NCBI GenBank assembly: GCA_016704465.1
Contig: JADJAD010000017.1
Span: 1 to 64,000 of the forward strand
DNA: 64,000 bases
Reading direction: 5' to 3'
Source of the DNA: Gemmatimonadota bacterium
GTDB taxonomy: Bacteria > Gemmatimonadota > Gemmatimonadetes > Gemmatimonadales > Gemmatimonadaceae
Below are positions 53,044 through 60,128 of the stretch, piece by piece. A model generated the notes under the pieces. It had not been told where the DNA came from, did not search any database, and was given only the letters and a program-made list of their open reading frames with translations. How positions within the stretch are numbered: the stretch's first letter is position 1; each line of letters starts with the position of its first letter. A program made the translations under genes and the position numbers.

Positions 53044-53913
53044 GTGATGCGGCCCCGACTCGGCGCACTCGTATGCATCTTCGGCACCGCGTTGCTTGCG
53101 ACAGCCTCGGCCACGGCACAGGGCGTCGACTCGGTCACGGTGGAGCAGCGCGTCCTGATGACGCCGGACCTCACCCCCGCCGAAGCTCGCCGCCGCGCGA
53201 TCGACGGAGCGCTCGCCGAGGCAGTCCGGCGCGTTGCCGGGGTCCGCGTGCAGTCGAACGCACTCAGCACGCTCAGCGAACGCGATGGCGCCGTGGGCGA
53301 CGGCGCCATTCGCGGCGGCTACAGCAGCGTGGTGCAACTGGATGCCGCCGCGCGCGCCGTGGACTACCACGTGGTGCGCGAGGAGTGGGAGACGCTGCGC
53401 CCAGCCGGAGTCCCGCCGCAGCTGTACCTGCGACTGCGCCTCACCGCCGTCATCGAGCGTGAGGTCGGTATCGCCGACGTCGGATTTCGCGTGGAGCTCT
53501 CGCTCAACGCGACGCGATTCGAGGCCGGCACCGGACGGCCGGCCGATGCCGACGAGGTCATCGCCACGATCCGCACGAGCCAGCCGGCGCAGCTCATCCT
53601 GTTCAACATCGCCGACGACTCGGCCCAGCGACTCTTCCCGAACGAGTATCAGCGCACCGTCCGCATCGGGGCCGACTCTCCGACCGAGCTCCCCGATCCG
53701 GAGTGGCGCGCACGCGGCCTGCGCCTGCGCGCGACACTCCCCGCCGAACGCTCTAACCGGCAGGAGCTGCTGATGGTGGTCGCCACCCGAGCAGAAGTCC
53801 CGCTCCCCCCCGCCGCCCTCTCCCTCCTCGAGCTGCAACGCTGGCTCGTCCGCATCCCGTTGAACAAACGCGCCATCGCCCTCGCCCCCTACGAGGTCCA
53901 CCGCACGCCATGA
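53044..53913 (+). CDS. DUF4384 protein, caspase partner
   Basis: 289 residues with a signal peptide. The N-terminal part (DLTPAEARRRAIDGALAEAV) resembles the FlgT N-terminal or LPP20-type domain. The centre has the DUF4384 pattern PAQLILFNIADDSAQRLFPN. DUF4384 is often found with caspase-like peptidases. The start is one base after the caspase stop, so the two are coupled. The role is inferred from context only. Confidence 0.72.
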   Translation: MMRPRLGALVCIFGTALLATASATAQGVDSVTVEQRVLMTPDLTPAEARRRAIDGALAEAVRRVAGVRVQSNALSTLSERDGAVGDGAIRGGYSSVVQLDAAARAVDYHVVREEWETLRPAGVPPQLYLRLRLTAVIEREVGIADVGFRVELSLNATRFEAGTGRPADADEVIATIRTSQPAQLILFNIADDSAQRLFPNEYQRTVRIGADSPTELPDPEWRARGLRLRATLPAERSNRQELLMVVATRAEVPLPPAALSLLELQRWLVRIPLNKRAIALAPYEVHRTP

Positions 53914-53955
53914 CCTCCCGTCCCCCGTCCCCCGTCCCCCGTCCCCCGTCTCCCC
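53914..53955. repeat. 7-bp tandem repeats filling the whole gap
   Basis: Six units of TCCCCCG, four perfect and the outer two degenerate, occupy all 42 bases between the DUF4384 stop and the LPP20 ATG. There is no Shine-Dalgarno in the gap. Confidence 0.8.
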
Positions 53956-54543
53956 ATGCGCCCCTTCGTCGCACTTCTCGTGGCTACCGCGCTGTCCGCC
54001 GCCTGTTCTCGCGCCCCGCGCTCCACCGACATCGCCCCGGTCGCCAGCAAGCAAACCATCCGCGACCTCCCCGGCTGGTACCTCAAGCCGCCCACGGATC
54101 GAGACTACCTGTTCGGCGCAGCCACGGCCGTCTCGCGCGACGTGCAGGTCGCGATCAACAAGGCGCAGGCCGATGGGCGAAACGCGCTGGCCCAGCAGCT
54201 CGAGGTCAAGTACGGTGCGCTCAACAAGCGCTTCACCGAGGAGGTCGGGCGCGAGGGCTCGCAACTGCTCGACCAGTACACCCAGGCCTACAAGGCCGTC
54301 GTGAGCCAGACGCTGTACGGCTCACGGGCCCGGCAGCAGACGCTGCGCACCGAGGGCGATGTGTACCGGGCGGTGGTCCTCATGGAGTTGCCGATCGGCG
54401 AGATGAGCAAGCGGCTGCTCGAGCAGCTGCGCGCCCAGGAGCAGCTGTACACCCGCTTTCGCTCCAGCGAGGTGTTCAAGGAGCTGGACGCCGAGGTGCA
54501 GCGCTACGAGTCGTGGAAGCGCGACCAGGGGATTCCTCGGTAG
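53956..54543 (+). CDS. LPP20-family lipoprotein
   Basis: 195 residues. The type II signal ends LSAAC with lipid Cys17. The LPP20 domain has PGWYLKPPTDRDYLFGAATA and a long helix of the DGRNALAQQLEVKYG type. It resembles FlgP and other outer-membrane lipoproteins. It is the last gene of the caspase operon, so it may anchor the complex at the outer membrane. Confidence 0.8.
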   Translation: MRPFVALLVATALSAACSRAPRSTDIAPVASKQTIRDLPGWYLKPPTDRDYLFGAATAVSRDVQVAINKAQADGRNALAQQLEVKYGALNKRFTEEVGREGSQLLDQYTQAYKAVVSQTLYGSRARQQTLRTEGDVYRAVVLMELPIGEMSKRLLEQLRAQEQLYTRFRSSEVFKELDAEVQRYESWKRDQGIPR

Positions 54544-54695
54544 CCTTTGGTAACGGGAGATCGACACCCGTCGTAAACCTTCGGCTGGGCTTGGGCGACT
54601 AACTCCACACGCTAGTATTCCCGCGTGTGGACCGGGGGCGCGGGACGGACTCGCGCTTCCAGCCTGCTGCCCCACTTCTCCCGGAGACTGCCGTG

Positions 54696-55877
54696 ATGCT
54701 GTCCCGTCGTACGCTTTCCCTGGCCATCGCCGGTGCTTCGCTGGCCCCGGTGGTCGGCCACGCCCAAGTCACGCGCCAGCTCGCCAAGCCCGACGCCGAA
54801 TTCGCCGAGCCATTCACCCAGGTGTCCGGGCTTCGAGAACTGAAGGACGGGCGCCTGGTCGTCATCGACTCGCGCGACAAGATCGTCCAACTCGTCGACT
54901 TCAAGAGTGGCGCCGGGACGAAGATCGGCCGCGAGGGGTCAGGGCCGGGAGAGTATGCCTTCCCGAGGAACGTCTTCGCGCTTCCCGGAGACACATCCGG
55001 GGTGTACGACATGCTCAACTCGCGCACGCTGGTGGTCCTGCCCAACGGCAAGCCTGGCGACTTCATTACCACCGAGACGAGCAGCGGCGGCGGCAGCGGC
55101 GGGATGATGCGGGTCGGAGGGTCGGCTCCGCGCTTCACCGATGCCAGGGGACGCCTGTACTGGACCGGGCAGCCGTTCTCACCGCCCTCGCCTGGCGGAG
55201 GACCGCCCAAGACGGCCGACTCGGTGCCGATCGTGCGTTACGACCGCGCGAGCAAGGCGACCGACACCATGGCCTACGTGCGGGTGGCGAAGAACAACGT
55301 CGTCACCAGCGGGTCGTCCGGGAACGTGTCGATGCGCGTCGGCATGGCGAATCCGTTCCAGCCGCGTGACGAATGGGCCGTGACGCCAGATGGTCGGGTC
55401 GCCGTGCTTCGGTCGCCGGAGTACCGCGTCGAGTGGCACGGCGCGGGTGGCAAGAGCGAGGCGGCGCCGATCGCCTACGAGAAGCTCAAGCTCACGGAGC
55501 AGCACAAGGAACAGTGGCGTGAGTCGCGGAAGCAGCAGACCAGCATGATGATCACGGTGGAGAATGGACAGCGCTCGGTGCGCACCGGCCCGCCGCCCAG
55601 CGACATGCCCGATCCGGGCAACTGGCCCGAGATCCTGCCGCCCTTCGTGGACAACGCGACCTTCGTCGCGCCGAACGGGATGATCTGGGTCAACCGCACG
55701 CGTGCAGCCAACGACGACACTCCCAACTTCGACGTGATCGACGCCAGCGGAAAGGTGGCCATGCGCGTGGAGCTGCCGAAGAACACACGCCTCGTGGGGC
55801 TCGGCAATGGCACCGTATACGCGACCCGCACCGACGCGGACGACCTGCAGTACCTGCAGCGCTATCGGCTCCCGTAG
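54696..55877 (+). CDS. Secreted six-bladed beta-propeller-like protein
   Basis: 393 residues with GGAG upstream of ATG 54696 and a signal peptide (MLSRRTLSLAIAGASLAPVV). Repeats with GREGSGPGEYAFPRNVFALP-like phrases are typical of 6-bladed NHL/YVTN-like proteins from this kind of organism. A Gly/Ser-rich loop lies around residue 125. No catalytic residues are evident. It lies 13 bases before the PqiA-like gene. Confidence 0.7.
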   Translation: MLSRRTLSLAIAGASLAPVVGHAQVTRQLAKPDAEFAEPFTQVSGLRELKDGRLVVIDSRDKIVQLVDFKSGAGTKIGREGSGPGEYAFPRNVFALPGDTSGVYDMLNSRTLVVLPNGKPGDFITTETSSGGGSGGMMRVGGSAPRFTDARGRLYWTGQPFSPPSPGGGPPKTADSVPIVRYDRASKATDTMAYVRVAKNNVVTSGSSGNVSMRVGMANPFQPRDEWAVTPDGRVAVLRSPEYRVEWHGAGGKSEAAPIAYEKLKLTEQHKEQWRESRKQQTSMMITVENGQRSVRTGPPPSDMPDPGNWPEILPPFVDNATFVAPNGMIWVNRTRAANDDTPNFDVIDASGKVAMRVELPKNTRLVGLGNGTVYATRTDADDLQYLQRYRLP

Positions 55878-55889
55878 CGCCGACACGCC

Positions 55890-56396
55890 ATGTCGACTCG
55901 CAACATCGCGGCCGTCGTCCTCACGGTGGTCTCGCTCGCGCTGCTCTGGCCCGGACTCACACAACCGGTCCTCAGCATCTCGGCGACGATCACCCTGCTC
56001 GGCCAGTCGCGCGAGGTCTTCCGCCAGACGCAAAGCATCGTCGAGTCGGTTCGCAACCTGCACAACTCGGGCAACGACTTCGTCGCCGGGCTGATCCTCC
56101 TGTTCAGCATCACCGTCCCGGCGATCAAGGCCTTGCTCCTGCTCGCCGTCTTCACGGCGCGCAACCTGGCCACCCGCCGGCGGCTGCACGCCGTGGTGAA
56201 CTCGGTGAGCAAGTGGGCCATGGCCGATGTCTTTGCGGTGGCCGTCTTCATCGCGTTCCTGGCCGCGCGCGCCACCGACAACCTGCACGCCACCGCCGAG
56301 CGCGGCTTCTACTTTTTTGCCGCCTACTGCCTGATGTCCAACCTGGCCTTCCAGTTGCTGGAGACGCCGCGGGAGGTGGAGGCAGCGACGCGGTAG
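55890..56396 (+). CDS. Paraquat-inducible protein A (PqiA)-like, single domain
   Basis: 168 residues with four helices. The segment LHAVVNSVSKWAMADVFAVA is the conserved PqiA helix. Full PqiA proteins have two such domains and zinc ribbons, and this one has a single domain without Cys pairs. PqiA acts with MCE proteins in envelope lipid transport, but no MCE gene is in the window. It is convergent with the rhomboid gene. Confidence 0.75.
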   Translation: MSTRNIAAVVLTVVSLALLWPGLTQPVLSISATITLLGQSREVFRQTQSIVESVRNLHNSGNDFVAGLILLFSITVPAIKALLLLAVFTARNLATRRRLHAVVNSVSKWAMADVFAVAVFIAFLAARATDNLHATAERGFYFFAAYCLMSNLAFQLLETPREVEAATR

Positions 56397-56444
56397 CACC
56401 TCGCGTGGAGTCGCGCGTCGCGTGGCAGAAGCGAGGAGACTTCG

Positions 56445-57245
56445 TCAGGTCGGCCGCACCGGCGGGTCGTCCAGCGACACGAAGCTCGCCAGGAATCGGC
56501 GTTCCTGCTCGGTGAGCGAGGCGAGCCCCTGCCCCGCGACCTTGTCCACGATGCGCGACACCTCGGGACGATTCATCTCGTGCACCACCGACATGTCGAT
56601 CGCCCGGCTGTCGTCGATCCGACGTATGGACGGCGGCGGTGGCGGGGTCACCAACGGGACGCGGGACGCCGCGGGCGCGGTGGCCAACTGGCGGAACTTC
56701 TTCCGACCGCGCTCCAGCCAGCGCAGGTACAGGAATGCCCCGACGTACCCGCCCAGGTGCGCAAAGTGCGCCACGCCGTCGCCCGCACCACCAAAGCCGC
56801 CGAACAGTGCCATCGCCGTGGTGCCGATCACCAGCACTCGCGCTGGCACCGGCAGCACGCCCCACAGGAAGATGCGCTCGTCGGGCCAGTACCAGGCGAA
56901 GGCCAGCATCACGCCGAACACCCCGCCCGACGCACCAATGATCGGCGACCCCGAGAAGAACATCGAGAGCAGCGCCCCCGAGATCCCGCTGGCAAAGTAG
57001 AGGATCGCGAACGGACGCGATCCGATGCGCCCCTCGATGCGCGGGCCGAAGAAGAACAGCGCCAGCATGTTGAAGGCGATGTGCATCAACCCGCCGTGCA
57101 GGAACATGTAGGTGACCAGCGTCCACGGCCGGGTGAGCACATGGCGCGGGTCGAAGACGAAGGCGTTGCCGAAGCCAGGGACAGTCGCCTGCAGGGCGAA
57201 GACCGCGACGTTGGCCAGCAGGAGCAATCGAACGGCAGGAGTCAC
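56445..57245 (-). CDS. Rhomboid intramembrane serine protease
   Basis: 266 residues from GTG 57245; a GTG at 57343 is an alternative. Six helices. The membrane motif HGGLMHIAFNM lies in helix 2, the catalytic Ser in GASGGVFG (helix 4), and the His in HLGGYVGA (helix 6). It cleaves single-pass membrane proteins. The C-terminal tail is cytoplasmic and acidic. An AT-rich stretch upstream resembles a -10 box. Confidence 0.88.
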   Translation of the reverse strand: MTPAVRLLLLANVAVFALQATVPGFGNAFVFDPRHVLTRPWTLVTYMFLHGGLMHIAFNMLALFFFGPRIEGRIGSRPFAILYFASGISGALLSMFFSGSPIIGASGGVFGVMLAFAWYWPDERIFLWGVLPVPARVLVIGTTAMALFGGFGGAGDGVAHFAHLGGYVGAFLYLRWLERGRKKFRQLATAPAASRVPLVTPPPPPSIRRIDDSRAIDMSVVHEMNRPEVSRIVDKVAGQGLASLTEQERRFLASFVSLDDPPVRPT

Positions 57246-57360
57246 GACGACGGGTGCGAAATGAGCGAACGGATCGCGGAGGTGGGAGCGGCCCCTCGAC
57301 GCACGCGGAGTGGCTCGCAGAGCGGCACTCGGCGTGGGCACGCCGGTGGCGCGTCCTACC

Positions 57361-57370
57361 TTATAGATAA
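57361..57370 (-). promoter_or_regulatory. -10-like TATCTATAA upstream of the rhomboid gene
   Basis: The only AT-rich word in this gap, TTATCTATAA on the minus strand, lies about 115 bases before GTG 57245. The -35 match is poor. Confidence 0.25.
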
Positions 57371-57397
57371 CGACTGTCGCGACCGGTTTGTGCGTGC

Positions 57398-58750
57398 TCA
57401 CGTTCCGATGGCATACACCGCATACCCCCGCGGTGGCGCCCAGAAGTCGCCGCCGCCGCGGGCATCGGTATGCTTCGCCTCCGGGGTTCCCGCATCGAGG
57501 TCCGAGCCGTAGGCGATCGCGTCGAGTCGCATCGCCGGAAAGGCGGTTTCCACTCGGACGCCGCGCCACGCTTCCCGGCTTCCGTTGAGCACCAGGATCA
57601 GGCCACCCGTGCCCTCCAGGCCGCGCCGCTGCATGACGTAGAGCGAATCGTCGACGTGCAGGACGTCGGTGCCCCCCCGCGCGAGTCGCTCGTGTATGTC
57701 GACCAGCGCCGCGATCCCGTTGGGCGTCCCGGGACGCGCCAGCTGGAACGTGAAGTAGTCCTCCCAGAAGACGCACGGGTACCCCTGGTGCGTGAGGATA
57801 TAGGCGTACGCCAGCATCTTGTCGCGCACGATCGGGCCCTCGCGGATGATGTCGTGGTTCTCGACGAAGGTCACCGCACGCGCTGGCTGGCGGGCCAGCA
57901 CGGTGTCGGCACGCGCTAGGTCTCGCAACGAGTAGCCGTCATCGTCGCACAAACGCTTGAGCAGGTGACGCAGCGGAAAGTCGAAGGCGCCGACGGGGGC
58001 GTCGTTCCAGAAGTTCACGCCGTCGATGTAGCGCTCGATCGCACCCACGTCCTGCTCGTCCCAGTACTCCACCACGCCGAACGGCTTGTGGTGCGTGCCC
58101 CCTACACGGCGATAGCGAAATTCCTGTATGGCCGTGATCATCCCCACCCCGCGCCCTTCTTCGCCGTACCCTTTCACGAAGTCGTACCGGAAGCCGTCGA
58201 AGCCGACCTCCTCCACCAGCCACTTCACGTACGCCATCACCTCAGTGAACACGGCCGGGTTGCGGTGACAGAGGTCGGGAAAGCCGGCGAATGCGCCGTC
58301 GTCCCACGACTCATAGTCAGACGGATGGAAGCTGTTCCAGTCGCGAGGGAAGCGGCCGCTGGCCGGCAGGAACTTCGTCCAGCGCAGTTCCCCGGTGATC
58401 GGATTCACCTCCTGCGCGTCGGCGCCGCTGCAGTGGTTCAGCACGAGGTCGGCGTAGAGCTGGAACCCGTGCGCGCGCGCCGTGGTCATGAGCGCGTCCA
58501 GCGCCTGCCGCGTCCCGAACCAGGTCGCCACGCTCCCCTTCTGGTCAAACTCGCCGAGGTCGTAGTAATCGTACGGGTCGTATCCCATCCCGGTGGACGA
58601 CATCCCCTTGCTGACGGGTGGGAGCCAGAGGGCGGTGAATCCCTGTGCCGAGAGCGCCGGGAGCTCGCGCTCCACGCGACTCCACCAATCGAACGCGACC
58701 CCCTCGCGCGCGGGGCAATCCCAGTAAAACGCCTGCAGCATGACGCCCAT
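57398..58750 (-). CDS. Alpha-amylase, GH13
   Basis: 450 residues with no signal peptide, preceded by GGGAGAGGGC. The (beta/alpha)8 barrel shows GMSSTGMGYDPYDYYDLGEF, the first conserved Asp region YADLVLNHC, the nucleophile Asp in GFDGFRYDFV, the acid Glu in GVVEYWDE and the third Asp in FVENHDI. It hydrolyses alpha-1,4-glucans inside the cell after uptake by the neighbouring SusCD. It is on the same strand downstream of susD. Confidence 0.92.
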   Translation of the reverse strand: MGVMLQAFYWDCPAREGVAFDWWSRVERELPALSAQGFTALWLPPVSKGMSSTGMGYDPYDYYDLGEFDQKGSVATWFGTRQALDALMTTARAHGFQLYADLVLNHCSGADAQEVNPITGELRWTKFLPASGRFPRDWNSFHPSDYESWDDGAFAGFPDLCHRNPAVFTEVMAYVKWLVEEVGFDGFRYDFVKGYGEEGRGVGMITAIQEFRYRRVGGTHHKPFGVVEYWDEQDVGAIERYIDGVNFWNDAPVGAFDFPLRHLLKRLCDDDGYSLRDLARADTVLARQPARAVTFVENHDIIREGPIVRDKMLAYAYILTHQGYPCVFWEDYFTFQLARPGTPNGIAALVDIHERLARGGTDVLHVDDSLYVMQRRGLEGTGGLILVLNGSREAWRGVRVETAFPAMRLDAIAYGSDLDAGTPEAKHTDARGGGDFWAPPRGYAVYAIGT

Positions 58751-58821
58751 GCGCCCTCTCCCGGGTTTGCGCCAGAACAACCGCAGTGGACCATGGCGCT
58801 TTGACTTCGTGTACGCAACGA

Positions 58822-58845
58822 GGGCGGCGAGTCACGTCGCCGCCC
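58822..58845 (-). terminator. Hairpin after the SusD gene
   Basis: A perfect 9-bp stem (GGGCGGCGA) with a 6-nt loop lies between the SusD stop (58882) and the amylase start, so the amylase may need its own promoter or read-through. Confidence 0.6.
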
Positions 58846-58881
58846 CCGTCGCTCGGTCGGACCGCCTCCACGTGCCGTCGG

Positions 58882-60087
58882 CTACCGCAGGTTCGGGTTC
58901 GTGTCGAACTCCAGTTGGCCGATCTCGAAGCACTGGTCGCGTGGCTGCGTCGCGAAGGTCAGCGTGAATCGCCGCCAGTCCACCAGCGAGTGCGCCTGGA
59001 GCCAGAGCTCCGCCTGCCGCTCGAAGATCAGCTGCGCTCGAACGGCCGCCGCCGTGGCGGCGCCGCTGTACGCGGCCAGGCCAGCAGCCGCGCGTACCTG
59101 GTTGATCAGCGTCACGGCCGCCCCGGGATTCCCCAGCTGCAATTCCGCCTCCGCCTCGATCAGGCGCGCCTCCTGCCAGGTAAACACCGGAATGGGGGTG
59201 TCGCGCGCCGGATACTTCAGTTGCTCGACGAACTTGCGGATCGGGTCGGGACCCTTGGCCGTGTCGCCCTTGTCACGGAACGACGTCCGCGGATCCACCT
59301 TGAACTGCGCGTCGTTGTAGAACCGCGGATGCACCCCGGCCTCGCGACGGATGAGCGTCGTGGTATTCGTGGCGACCGCATTGTTCTCCCGGGTGTTGTT
59401 GCCGTAGAGCGCCTGCAGCCGGAATCCCTGCGGGACCAGTCGTGCATCCGTCCGCGCACCCGCGTAGTCGCCCAGCATCAGCTTGACGCGCGCGCGGCCG
59501 CCCAGTGCCCCGCGCAGCACGTCAACACGATTGGCGGCCGTTGCCACGGTCACCGCATCATCGAACGCTGCCTTCGCCCGCTCGTAGCCGTTCTTGGGCG
59601 TGACCGGTGCGCCTCCGTGGAATGTCAGCGCGCAGAAGTTGTCGGCAAGCAGGAAGTGCGCGAAGCCCCCCCACATCAACACGCTCGCCAACTCGAATCG
59701 CTTCTCCGGGTCCGGCAGGATCTTTCGAAAGCGCACGGCCGCCGTGTCGGCGACCCAGATGGCGCGCGACACGTTCTGATACATCTGGTCACCCGTGCCG
59801 CTCGGTCGGGTGCCGATCCCCGTTTCGACCTCGCGCCAGGTCGGGAACGAACCGGTGTGCTGCAACTCCTGTCCGAAGAGCCCCACGATGTCGATCGCGT
59901 TGGCGTACGCCAGCGCGTAGTCGCCGATCACACCGTTCATGATCGGGAGCACCGCATCGGGGTTGTCGAGGTTCTGGTCGAGGATGTCCTGTTCGTTGCT
60001 CACCTCGAGCACACCGCTGCACCCGCCGGTTAGCAGGGCGACCGTAGCGGCGAGCGTGGCCAGCCGGCGAGTCCGTCCGTGTGACAT
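58882..60087 (-). CDS. SusD/RagB-family outer-membrane lipoprotein
   Basis: 401 residues. The start MSHGRTRRLATLAATVALL leads to LTGGC, a lipobox, with AGAGGAC before the ATG. The all-helical SusD fold with TPR-like units shows LPIMNGVIGDYALAYANA near the N-terminus and TWQEARLIEAEAEL (nutrient-binding platform). It captures oligosaccharides for the TonB receptor encoded just upstream. An alternative start at 60132 overlaps the SusC stop (ATGA). Confidence 0.88.
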   Translation of the reverse strand: MSHGRTRRLATLAATVALLTGGCSGVLEVSNEQDILDQNLDNPDAVLPIMNGVIGDYALAYANAIDIVGLFGQELQHTGSFPTWREVETGIGTRPSGTGDQMYQNVSRAIWVADTAAVRFRKILPDPEKRFELASVLMWGGFAHFLLADNFCALTFHGGAPVTPKNGYERAKAAFDDAVTVATAANRVDVLRGALGGRARVKLMLGDYAGARTDARLVPQGFRLQALYGNNTRENNAVATNTTTLIRREAGVHPRFYNDAQFKVDPRTSFRDKGDTAKGPDPIRKFVEQLKYPARDTPIPVFTWQEARLIEAEAELQLGNPGAAVTLINQVRAAAGLAAYSGAATAAAVRAQLIFERQAELWLQAHSLVDWRRFTLTFATQPRDQCFEIGQLEFDTNPNLR

Positions 60088-60128
60088 GCGTGCCGTCCTC
60101 TGGAAGATTGGATGGGCCGTCGGTCGGT

